Of a stretch of DNA of 64,000 nucleotides, positions 31,194 to 43,500 are shown piece after piece. Source of the stretch: Liolophura sinensis. Its lineage: Eukaryota; Mollusca; Polyplacophora; Chitonida; Chitonidae. Numbering within the stretch: position 1 is the first letter of the stretch; the number at the start of each line of letters is the position of its first letter. Position numbers and translations under genes: made by a program. The stretch covers positions 4,900,501-4,964,500 of the forward strand of contig NC_088295.1 of NCBI RefSeq assembly GCF_032854445.1, in the 5' to 3' direction. A model generated the notes under the pieces. The model was not told where the DNA came from, made no database searches, and saw only the letters and a list, made by a program, of their open reading frames with translations.

Positions 31194-32126
31194 CAGGGCT
31201 TCCGCACAATTTTTTGAAATGGCAGTAAAATTTGAAAAAATGTGAATGTTTTTGGCAACAAATTTATTTACATAAGAAAAAATATAAACATCATACAAAA
31301 TCTACCATGAGAGTTTTCTGGGGTTTTTAGCAGATTTTCACAATTTTTCTTATGAAAATAATCCACTTTCATTTCCAACAGCCTCATCTCGGCGAAAAAA
31401 CAACACAGTTTTATGGCAATTACTTGACAGAAATCTACAAAGAGAGGTTCAGCATTGTTGCAAGTTGACTTACATTAAATAACGCTTGAAATCATTTTTG
31501 TTGGATAACGAATGAGAATTTTGGGGGATGCCTTTCATTGCCAATTGTCAAAAAAAAAAAAAAAAAATTATCGGTATCATGGGAAATAAATCAAGGTAGT
31601 TACACCTGTAAATGAAGTTATCTCCCATGAAAAATTTAAACTTTTCCACATAATAAATTATTTTTTTTTTTGGATCCGAAGTAAATCAAATGTTTCAGAG
31701 TATGTGCCATTACATAAATGTGTATGCCTTCTGTGTTAGTCCAATGTACTGATCATAATGTTACATTTAAATGAACTGAATTTACAAATTAATTTTTTAA
31801 CAAATTTTTCTGATAGAGGAATTTACATTTTACTAGGATCCTAGAGATAGCTTGAAAAAAGGATTGATTTTTTTTTTTCAGAAACATGCTGCCAAGCATT
31901 GGTCCATTATTTTGAGGGCAGTTGTTCTAAATGTAACGATAAACTCCAGATATAGCTGGACGCGACCACCTAATTCTAGCAGCTACACCAAGGCAGATAA
32001 AAATGAATTACAGAAGTAGACCTACAAGAGTCATGGCCCAAAGGAAATTTGGCTAAAGAAAAAACGTATTTACTACAAAATCCGATGAATGGCTAAAAAA
32101 AAAGTACTGACCCAGAGGAAGCCCTG
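31194..32126. mobile_element. Non-autonomous hAT-like element, copy 1, with 6-bp target duplication
   Basis: The element begins CAGGGCTTCC and ends GGAAGCCCTG, perfect 10-bp inverted termini. It is flanked by CATAAT on both sides (31188-31193 and 32127-32132). The interior is AT-rich with no transposase. It shares ATCTCCC, GAAAAATTTAA, TGAGGGCA, TTGTTCTAAATGT and AGATATAGCTGGA with the copy at 39829-41066, so the two belong to one family. Confidence 0.82.
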
Positions 32127-32459
32127 CATAATGATGTATGAGGTTCATTTTTTTGACTGAGCCAAGGCCGGGTCAAAGAATGTGTCGCATTACAGAGGTG
32201 AAGGTCAGATATTTTTTGCAAAAGCAAGTGTATTATTCAATATACATGCATGCAAATTAAAGCATCTATAATTCAGACTTAAAATATAGTCTACAATTTG
32301 CATCATGGTATGTTTAAACTAGACTTGAAAATGACAAAAAAACTCCAGGAGAACTCCTTGAATTTCATTTTCATATACCTGTAGGAACCCTGCAAGATCT
32401 TACTGGTGGTTAGTCATGATGGGTGATGTTGCTTCTGTGATTTTCATTTTGTCATTCAA

Positions 32460-33340
32460 GATATTCACGTAGGTCATGTTTTCAGATAACAGGTCATCCA
32501 GTTGTCAGATTATGTGATCCGTTTGGCATGTACTCACTTGATCAGTTGGCATGTTCTCAGTTGATCTGTCTGACATCTTCTCAGTGGTCGTGTCAGATGA
32601 TCAGTTTGACATGTTCTCAGTTAATCATTTGGCATGTTTTTATTTGATCAGTTGACATGTTCTCAGTTTATCAGTTGGCGTGTCAGATGATCATTTTGGC
32701 ATGTTTTCAGTTGATCATTTGGCATTCTAAGTTCTAAGTTGATCAGTTGACATGTTCATTTTATCAGTGGGTATATCAGAGGATCAGTTTGACATGTTCT
32801 CAGTTGATCAATTGACATGTTCAGTTTATCAGTTGGTATGTTTGATGATCAGTTTGACATGTTCTCAGTTGACAAGTTCTTAGTTGATCAGTTGACATGT
32901 TCTCAGTTGATCAGTTGACATTCTCAGTTGATCATTTGACATATTCAGTTTAGCAGTAGGTATGTCAGATGATCAGTTTGACCTGTTCTCAGTTGATCCG
33001 TTGGCACGTTCAATTTTTCAGTTGGTTTGTCAGATGATCAGTTGACATGTCCTCTGTTGATAAGTTGACATGTCCTCTGTTAATTTTGGCATGTTCTCCA
33101 TCAATCAGTTGACCAGGTGACATGTTTAGTTGACATGTCAGATGATCAGTTTGACATGGTCTCAGTCATTCAAGTGCCATGTCAGATGATCAGTTTAATG
33201 TGTTCTCAGTTGATCTGTTTGACGTGTTCTCAATTTATAAGTTGACATGTTCTCAGATGATCAAATTAACATGTTCTCCGTTGATCATTACCAGTTGGCA
33301 TGTTGGTCCATGATATCACCAAATCATTAGTTTGGCTTGT
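32460..33340. repeat. Degenerate short-unit array rich in TGATCA
   Basis: Irregular repetition of GTTCTCAGTTGATCAGTTGA and CATGTTCTCAG, with unit lengths of about 20-45 bp. The palindrome TGATCA recurs many times. There is no coding potential. Confidence 0.8.
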
Positions 33341-35189
33341 ATGATGTTCTCTTGACCAGCTGACTATTGTCTGAGGACGATGACTTGTATTACAACTTAA
33401 TACTTCAGAACAAAATTTCAAGAAAGTGCGTGTATTTGATTGCTCACTTATGTGGGTGTCCGTTATTTTTTTTTACAACACTACATTAAAGTCAAATTGT
33501 ATTTGAAACATTTTGCTACTGATGATCTAATATACTGAGTACACCAGCTGGCTTGTTGAACTCCTGGTGATTGCCAGCCACAAAATCCCAGTTTTGGTTC
33601 TGATGTAATACTTGTGTTAATGTGCATCAGTATGCAAAATGCTGTTGGAATGCCATTGGTCAGCTGCAGTTGTATCACTAGTATTCATGATTTTTGACAT
33701 GTTAAAAAGCAGCATCTGATTGGCAAAGGCAGTAACTGTCAGATAGGCCGGAGTATTGCCAGGTTAGACCTGTGCTTTACACGCATTTGAAATATGGGCT
33801 GACATAAATTAGACTGAACATTGCAGAGCAATTTTGGCGGAATGTGTGTGCATTGTGGCTGGTCTCTGGGGATAATGTTGTGAAATGTCAGTGGACACCT
33901 GTGATGTCATTGGTTGAAATCTTTTGCTTTTTGGCCAATATCCGTATTCTCTAATCAGATTTTCTCTATTTGCCAAGAATAGCTCAAATTATTGACTTTC
34001 AATAAATACCATACTTGTACAATAGAGTCCTAAGATGATTCTAAAGTTTGAAGGGTTACATGCTCAGACGAGGCTGTTATTTTATGAAAGGTAATTTATT
34101 TGGGCTATTCAAAAATAGCAAAAATCCAACAGAATTTACACCGATTGATTTTTTACCAAAAATCTCCTGTATAGCATCTTCAAATAGTTTTTTTTTTAAT
34201 TTTCTTTGAGTAACACTACTTGTTTGGTAGCCTACATGCATATGAATTGGACTACGTTTGTATACTGTGTGCATGGTCTGTATTATAATGTGTATATATG
34301 GAGCAAAAGTTGCATATGATAAGTGGAATAGTTGTACCAAAACTACTACCCTGTTCCCTCAACATTGTCTCATTTATTACAGAATGCAACATTAGATTTA
34401 TTTTCTGCTGCACACTGATTCATAGTTTAGAACACATTCTCATACCCATCTTCATCATTTGACAAATGTTAACATATTTGCAAACCTAAAAATTGATCAT
34501 TGTATGAAAAGATTAGGCCATTTGGATATATTATTTCCGTACTTGTTGGTTGAGCATTATTAACCTGAATACAAACAGAAAACGGTCTGGATTCTGTCTA
34601 AACACTTTACCTGGCCAGTACCATGTCCGACAAGGAAGGACTTGTGCTAGCTGTCCTAGTGTGTGCATAAGTCTTTGTTTCAACATAAACAGTGAATTAA
34701 TTTAATAGTGCTTTAGTAAACTGGTATTGTTCACATGAAAAAATCCATGAGTCTCGATCTTGTCTTTTCTTTATTTTTCCACTCTGAGGATTATCTGAAT
34801 ATGTACCAAGTCTTGCAACATCCTGAAGTGCCAGTGGTTCAGTGGAATAATAGGTAAAATGGTGCAGGTTCAATGTTTAGATAACAATTAAGGAAAGAAA
34901 AGTCCAGTGTTTGCCTGTTATAGCTTTAACAGCATTCACAAGCTACATCACTGGAATACTGACTGTAAAGTGTTGGACAGTCGAGAGCTGATAAAGCATT
35001 ACCTTCAGATGAAATTTTACTGGAGCATGTATTGTTAGATGTCTAACTACATACACAGTACCAAAAAATATTTCATTTATTCTCTAAGCAAATTAATATT
35101 GTCATCAACCTTTATATGCTTTGCAACCCACTTCCAGACAAGGTTTTGAACTAATTACGGTGTAAATTGTTTTCTCATTCGGGGAAAGG

Positions 35190-36430
35190 CCAGAGTGGAG
35201 TACCAGCAGTGTAAACGGATTGTTATTTTACATTATAGTCACCTCAATGCTAGTACAGTAATAGGGTTGGTGTTTTACATTATGGTCACCTCAACACTAG
35301 TGTGAGTAATGGGTTGGTGTTTTACATTATAGTCACCTCAACACTAGTGTGAGTAATGGGCTGGTGTTTCACAGTGACCTCAACGCTAGTACAGTAATAG
35401 GGTTGGTGTTTTACATTATGGTTACCTGAACACTAGTGTGAGTAATGGGTTGGTGTTTCACATTATTGTCACCTCAACACTAGTGTGAGTAATGGGCTGG
35501 TGTTTCACATTATAGTCACCTCAACACTAGTGTGAGTAATGGGCTGGTGTTTCACAGTGACCTCAACGCTAGTACAGTAATAGGGTTGGTGTTTTACATT
35601 ATGGTCACCTCAACACTAGTGTGAGTAATGGGTTGGTGTTTTACATTATAGTCACCTCAACACTGGTGTGAGTAATGGGTTGGTGTTTCACAATATAGTC
35701 ACCTCAACACTAGTGTGAGTAATGGGCTGGTGTTTTACATTATGGTCACCTCAACACTAGTGTGAGTAATGGGCTGGTGTTTCACAGTGACCTCAACGCT
35801 AGTACAGTAATAGGGTTGGTGTTTTACATTATGGTTACCTGAACACTAGTGTGAGTAATGGGTTGGTGTTTCACATTATAGTCACCTCAACACTAGTGTG
35901 AGTAATGGGGTTGGTGTTTTACATTATAGTCACCTCAACACGTGAGTAATGGAGTTGGTGTTGTACATTATACAGTCACATGAACACCAGTATGAGTAAT
36001 GGGGTTGGTGTTCCACATTATGTTCACCTCAACACTAGTGGAGTAATGGGTCGGTCTTTCACATTAGTCACCTCAACACTAGTGTGAGTAATGGGGTTGG
36101 TGTTTTACATTATAGTCACCTCAACACGTGAGTAATGGAGTTGGTGGTGTACATTATACAGTCACATGAACACTAGTATGAGTAATGGGGTTGGTGTTCC
36201 ACATTATGTTCACCTCAACACTAGTGTGAGTAATGGGTTTGGTGTACACTATAGTTAACTGAACACTAGTATTAGTAGTGGGATTGGTGTCTTACATTAT
36301 AGTCACCTAACACTAGTGGAGTAATGGGGTTGGTGTTTTACATTATTGTCACTGAAGACCAGTGTGAATAATGGGGTTGGTGTTTTACATTATACAATTA
36401 GCTGAACACTAGTGGAGTAATCAGACTGGT
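35190..36430. repeat. 47-bp minisatellite upstream of the ALYREF 3' end
   Basis: About 25 units carry GGTTGGTGTTTTACATTATA, GTCACCTCAACACTAGTGTG and AGTAATGGG. A shorter variant of about 42 bp (CACAGTGACCTCAACGCTAG then TACAGTAATAG) is interspersed at intervals, giving a higher-order pattern. The array fades out 400 bp before the predicted ALYREF poly(A) site. Confidence 0.92.
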
Positions 36431-36829
36431 GTTTTTGATTGCACTTGGATTTGTTTCATACACAGCCACACTGGCCTGTGAAAGCCAAATTCATGATGTG
36501 ATCTTAATGCTTTTCCAGCACTGACAGCTTTGACCCAGTCAACAGCAGCTGTTTCAGACTCATGATAATACTGTGCAAAGCTCACAATTCATGGACATAT
36601 ACATGTAGCCAATATTATTCAAGGCCAGATGAATGTTGGGGCAATCCCCAGATTCTCCAAACTTATGGGTAATGTGTCCAGAGCTTACATATCTAAAACG
36701 GTTAAAACCACGAGATGAATTAGAACACCTCACCTCAGTAGCCCAAGGCTGACTCTACAGTGAGAGATAGTCGACAAATGAACGATAAATTTAGTTTAAG
36801 AGAATACATCAATCATAAAATAAGACAAG

Positions 36830-36835
36830 TTTATT
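36830..36835 (-). terminator. ALYREF: ALYREF poly(A) signal
   Basis: TTTATT on the plus strand is AATAAA on the minus strand, about 700 nt after the ALYREF stop at 37533. It predicts a 3' UTR of about 37532-36815. No open frame in this stretch looks coding. Confidence 0.55.
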
Positions 36836-37532
36836 TTTTTCTTTACATATGAGATTTCAAACATGTCAACAGTATTGAGTTGCTGTAGATACAGAATGGC
36901 ATGTAATAGTTTAAAATAAGTACACAATCTATAACTAAAAGCATGACTGTTACAATGGGGATGACCTGAGCTTCCTTCTACACCATTCACCACAATCACT
37001 CTTTCCACAAGCACTCAACATGTTCCAGGAGTTTAAAAAACAAAAAAAAAAAAGTCATGGAGATGAATGAAAACCTAAACCAATCTTTCAAATTCCTAAA
37101 TTACTTATGACACTAAAACACGATTTATGTAAAGACCACCATGACTGATCAAAGTCCAACATCTGACTGTTCATGTAAGTTCAGCTGATGTGAGTGGGGA
37201 GGACAATGGATGCCTGTCTTAAAACACTGTCCAGTGCACACGGAACTTGACAGTTATATACATTATGATGAGGGGTCACCAGGGCTGGTGGGCTGTGCCC
37301 AATGAAATAGTTGTCTTTCCAGTACCACCCCTACAGGCATAACCTTGGTTTGTCACAGCAGAGGGAGTCCACTTATCTGGAGCTGGAGAACAATAAAAAT
37401 GATAAGGACAGCCCTAGGAACACAAGCCACCCCTCACTGGACCATGCAACTATTCATCAGTCAGCATAATCCCACCAAAATACACTTCCACTTACAAGTG
37501 TCCATCAAATCTTCAACTGCATCTAATTTGTT

Positions 37533-40500
37533 CTATTGTACATCCATCTGAAATACAAATTTAGAAAATGTCAGTTAATTACTGTTCAGATTGCTTAATA
37601 CAGTCTATATTTTGTTGACCTTTCCAATACAACAAATTAATTCATGTTCTCTCTGCTGAATGAGGACATATATATATTATTTTTGAAGGGTAAATTTCCA
37701 TAAACTATGTCAGTTTAAGTAAAAGTTTTTCCCATATACTATGTTAGTTTAAGTAACAGGTTCCACACATTCTTTTAGTGCATCTTTGTTGCAAATTAAC
37801 ATAATCTGAAATAAAACTCCGACAGTGGCAGTTAGGAACCTTAGCAAGGAAACCAAGGAATTCATGTGGAAATCAATTCCCACCAACATATACTCACAGA
37901 ATTCTGACCCACCTTCAGGTCATCAATGTTTAAGACCTACCTTGGAATTGTATGCGTCCAGTTCCGCATCTAGCTCTTCCGCTGTCATTGGCTTCTGTTG
38001 ATTTCGACGACCACCTCGGTTACCCCCTCTTCCCCTCCCTCGACCTCGCCCAGCTCCACGGCTTCTTGTGTTGCCTGATCGGGCACCTCCACCACTGCCG
38101 CCGCCATAGCTCCTAAGGAGAAGATACCACAGAACATGCTACTTAGCATACAACCTAAAATTCTAAATAAACGACCTGTTAACACTGGTAAACAGGCACT
38201 TACTCAGGTTACCAGTTATATTGTGAAAGATTACCTCGCCACTTGGCAATAGAAAATGTTTAAAAAAATACAGAACACATATTTTAAGTACGGTCAAACC
38301 TGTACTTATGGCTGCCTCAAATCAATCGCCACCTGCTCTAAGCAGTCACTGTGTGCCACGAATGATTGACTTTTCCATGTTAACTAACTTGAAATATGTG
38401 GGTACCTGTCCAATGTGGCCAGTGGCCACTACATGTGGTAACAAAGCCCAATATCAACCTGCCCTATGCGCCCTGGATTTTCTGCAGTAATCATGATCGG
38501 AAATTCAAAAATTTCAAAATGGGGGCCACAAACTGCATCAACTTTTATAGTGATTGAAAATTTGCAGTGTTGTAACATGCCACTTTGTCTTGACCGGTGA
38601 ACTTTGTGGTTCACTGCTCAATGGTAGTAAAGCCTATTGTTTTAATGCCCAGCTGGTTATTGTTTGGACACCCAGCCTCAGATTAGCCTCATGTAGAGGT
38701 CATCTGAGGTGTGAAAGCCAGTGCAGGAGTGGAGTGGGCAAACCAGGATAAAAGCTGACCTCCTGTGAGCAGTTTGATAAAGTATGTGACTTTCTTGGGT
38801 ATTATCTTTGCAGGCCTCTTGTGCTGTGTGTTTCCTTCTGGTTTGCCAATATATGACATTGCACTATCCTCTTAATGCTGAACGCCAAGGGAGGAAGTTA
38901 CAACTGCTTTTTTAACACTGTTTCCCTGCTCCTTTCAGTGCTATGCAGCAAGAAGTACTATTTTTGAAGTCTTAATATGACGTGACCCGGGTTTGATCCC
39001 AGATCTCCCGACTTCGAGGCGGATGCTTTCTCTGATTTAGAGGTCAGTCACACAAGCTTGCTTTGATTTCAATACACCTAGGTTTGGTAAGTCACAAAGC
39101 TGGCGCTTGATTTTCTAAGCACCTCAGTTTGTTATGTCACAGGCCATACCCTTCATAGTCATAGACATTTAGGTTTACAAACTCACCCTGCAGAATAGCC
39201 CAGTCGTCCCCCTTGCTGTAACCTCGATGTGGTGTCGCTGGCCGGAGAACCCACTAATTGTATGTTCATGGGCCGACCTGAAAGGACAGGTAAAGTTCAA
39301 AATAAACAATTTTGGCCTTGTTACTGGCCTTGCGAAGTTCATGTCACAAGCATTTGACAAGCTGGAAATTAACTCCTGTCAGCGTGAAACTGACCAGGAG
39401 ATGAGAAAAAAAATCTTTCCACCTTCAATTAATGAGGGATCTATAATCATGGATTTTGGTGTACACAAAAACATGAGTCTTCTGTGGCCTCAAATCTAAC
39501 ATAATACAGGATCTGGACAAAATCTGCTTCCCATCAAGGGTTTTGAATGGACCGTAGTAGAATGCCACACTCAAGGATTTATGTCCTCCTATACAGTGTT
39601 GGCCCAAACATTATGGGTGGAGGAAACTGGAATACTTGGAGTAAAACATTGTTCATTAGCAAGTTATACTGACAATCTTTCCCATAAATCCAGAAAACTT
39701 TGTGTACACAAAACACCCAGGGGAGGCAGAACAGTAGTGGAATCTAGAAAAATTCCTGTTTGAGAATGGTAAAAGTTAGATAGCCGTTTTGAGTGGCGAA
39801 TCAATGCGCAAGGGTGTAGTGTGTCAACCAGGGCTTCCGCTGGCACTCACCACTGTCACCAATTGGGAATAAAAATTTGGATTGGCGATAAAATCTGAGA
39901 AATGGCGAAAGTTGTTGGTGACAAAATTATTTACTGGAAAATATATACTGGCTATTGAAGAGGTGGAAATGGCAACAGTGTGAAGGTTCACAGTGCACAT
40001 GGCCATGTGTTATTCTTCTCTTTTCTAACAGAAATAATGAGTTGGTGAACATCGTCACAGTTTCGTATACACCACGTGCGCAGAGCTTCTGCTGGTGCTC
40101 ACCATTGTTCCAAATTTAGAACAATTTTTGGGCATGGCGGTAAAATTCAACAATATGCAAATGTTTCTGGTGACAAATATATTTACCTAAGATTTATTTA
40201 TTTATTTGATTGGTGTTTCACGCCGTACACAAGAATATTTCACATATATTTACCTAAGAAAGTGTACAAACGTTATACACAAATTACCTGGCAAAGTTTT
40301 CCTAGTACTTTTCAGGCATGAGAGTTGTTTTACGCGTATTTTTGCTATTTTGCTGATGAAAACAATCCAACTGCTAAACCGCTTCATTTCGGCAAAACAA
40401 CCACACAGTCACAGCGATATTAATTGACAAAAATGAGAGGGTTCAGCATTGGAAGTTGACTTACATTAGATAATGCTTAAAAATCATTTTTGTTTTTTTA

Positions 40501-43500
40501 TGAACGAGAATCATGGCATTTTTGGGGCCGCCTTTCATAGCCAAATCTTAAAAAAAATTAAATTAAAAAAAAATTATTAAGGCAGATAAATAGAGGTGGT
40601 TTTAGAAGTGCAAATGAAGTTATCTCCCTTGAAAAATTTAACCCTTCCACCCTTGAACTAAATTTACAAATTTATTTTATCACAAATATTTCTGAAAGAG
40701 GAAATTGTATTTTACTAGGACCCTACACAGATTAATTGAAAAAAGGTTTGATTTTTTTCAAAAAACAAAAACACTCTGCCATTATTTTGAGGGCAATTGT
40801 TCTAAATGTGGCATGGGATAAACTCTAGATATAGCTGGAAGAGACCAAATTGATTCTGACAGCTATACCAAGGCAGATAAAAACGAATTAGAGATGGAGA
40901 CCACCAAGAGTCATAGATACTGCTCCCATTCAATCAGCTGAAAATCACAAAGATTAAGTCGGGGCCGCTAAGAAAGTATGGCTAAAGAAAAATTGTATTG
41001 GCTACAAAATTGGATGAATGGCTAAAGTGACTGGCTAAAAAAGATACTGACCCAGGGGAAGCCCTGGTCAATGGTGAGATAAACAACAGCATATGATTTA
41101 TTTATGCCTATGGTATGTTACAATCCTCTGCGACAGCCCAGAATTCAACAAATTAAAATGTATAGCTCTAAATTTTTGACTTGCAACTGTCCTCGAACCC
41201 ATGTAAAGTCTCAAATGTCACAACGAGTGGAATAAAATGCACAGATTTTGATGAATTGTGTGTGACTGCCAAGTGTCATAATGCTTTAACACGGTCCGAT
41301 GGATTTCCTCGTCATGCAACGATGAATCTTGATCAAGCGCACTGGAAACAGCTATTCGGTTTCTTGAACTGGTCTCTTGACCCTTGCGACAGACAGGCAA
41401 TGGCCTCAACAACAAAATATTCCGTATGCAGCAAGTAGTATATAATAATTACCATCAAGGGGCACATTATTGTACTGCTTCATTGCTTTGACAGCATCTG
41501 ATCTCCGCTCAAATATAACTTCTGCTGTGCCTAAAGATCTCCCAGATCGATCATAATGGACAGCAGCTTTCTTCAAGGGCCCAAACTCCGCAAAAAGTTC
41601 CTGAATAAGGACACAAAAGTGCAAACACAAGGTTTTAGAAACTATCATTTCTGAAATTTTACCTTTCAGCAAAAACAATCTAGCATATACCCTAAATGAG
41701 AACCTAAATGAGAGGGAAAGTATCAATAACTCTAAAGTGGTTAACTTCATAATGTATGGGACTTAAAAGCAACGCAGCAACTTGAACTGTGGATTGAAAC
41801 TATTTAATATCTTTACTGATAGTAAGGAACTTTGTGTTCTCCTTACCTGTATGTCGGAGTCGTTGACTCCAAAGTCCAGGTTTGAGACGAGCAGTTTGCC
41901 TGCCTGCAGGCCTCCTCCTACTCCCCCTCCTATAGACCCTCCAAGCTTCTTCAAGGGGCTGGACCCACCATCAAACATGTCGTGCTGCCACACATCAGGC
42001 ATCTCTTTGGGCTGGGAACATATAAACAAAAACACCCATGTATACAATCCTGCCCAGCTCTGAGAATGGCTGAGGCTGAGTACCTTCCTAATTCACTGAG
42101 CCACATGATCTCCTTATTTAACATTATGGAATTTACCTTGTCAGTCAACAATCAGCATGTCTCCAATTCTTCTCTGTATAGGCTAATCAGGGCATACTGG
42201 CATGGGAAGCTGGTACATTAAAAGTCTGCATCGGGGAGTGGAAGCATACTTATTTCATAATCTCCAAGGAAGGCACAGTGTCACTTTGATTGGCTATGTT
42301 CTGCAGAAGTTACTGCTTGAGTAGCCTTTGATCCTTATTCAGTGGGCCAAATAAGCTCCGTTCAGCAAAATGAATGATCTCCCACTTAGTTCATAATATA
42401 AATCATAAATATTAACGCAAGCCATCATCATAGTTCAATTTTCCTGGCATAAAAGTCTAGTAATACTTCAATCAGTCCAGTATATTTGTTCAACAACTGG
42501 TCCAGCGGTCTGGTGAAAAATATTAACTTTTTCACTGTAAAACGACTTTCAGATGTATCTATCTCTGTATAATATCTAGTATTTGTTTACTTTGGAAGCA
42601 ATAACTTATTTCCTGTGAGAGACTGCATTACTTCATGTTGTTGATGTGCAAAAACTTGCCGCTTTTCATAGCACGAAAGACAATTTTCATTTGACTCATA
42701 CACTGTTCGAAAATTTGCATTGGCTGTAACAGACTTTCACATATTTCTGTGGAGTTTTACCAAAGGGTTGGGGTCCAGAAGGTCAAAACGAAAGACTGAC
42801 ATGCTTGAGCATCAGATACTAACACAACAAACATGTGACAATTCCTGATAAAGACTTAGTAAACTTTCTCAAAACCAGGTGGACAAACCATGTTCTTGTT
42901 GTTGAACGTGTTAAAGACAGTGACAATTTACAAAGTTACATGCAAAGAAGTTTCAACAGGGCTTGAAATAACCGGGCGCCAATTCGCCACTTGTGAGTAC
43001 AACAGTGTTTTGGCAAATGAAAATTTTGAAAATTGGCGACTAAGCTTTATTTAGGTTGTTGTACATGTTGAGTGAATGCATTTAGTGTAGGCCTGTTCGA
43101 AAGGTTGAATCCAGCGATAGTCACCCATTTTGACAGCTATAGCATTTTTGTTGCTAATCATAAGCTTCCCCGCAATGGGGCCGGCCCGGATAGCACAGTT
43201 GGTAGAGCGTCCGCTTCGGGACCGGTAGATCCAGGATCAATCCTTGGTCGAGTCACACCTAAGACTTTAAAAGAGGAAGTTGTAACTTCCTCGCTTGGCG
43301 TTCAGCATGAAGGGGATAGTGCAACGACTGGTTGACCCGTATCAGTATAATGGCTCGGGCGGGGCGGCTTACTTGCCTTCGGTAAGTCGTCTCAGTGATG
43401 CAGCACTAAATAAAACAGCGGTGGAAATCCGTCCTGCAACAAGGAGGCACATTACACGTGCATGCACCCTAATGATTCCTTCGTCGTCATATGACTGAAA

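Larger units (their letters stand above)
30265..36815. other. Intergenic region between convergent RNF2 and ALYREF
   Basis: No gene is supported in these 6.5 kb. Contents are a 933-bp hAT-like non-autonomous element (31194-32126), CCTTGAA-rich flanks at about 30990-31130 and 32300-32395 that may be the ends of a second, interrupted element (the right side reads as CAGGGTTCCTACAG in reverse), a TGATCA-rich degenerate array (32460-33340) and a 47-bp minisatellite (35190-36430). 33341-35189 is AT-rich with nothing recognised. Confidence 0.7.

Noticed and set aside
43179-43260. A functional tRNA gene
   Set aside because: A- and B-box-like motifs are present but the acceptor stem does not pair and the sequence continues into the SINE body.
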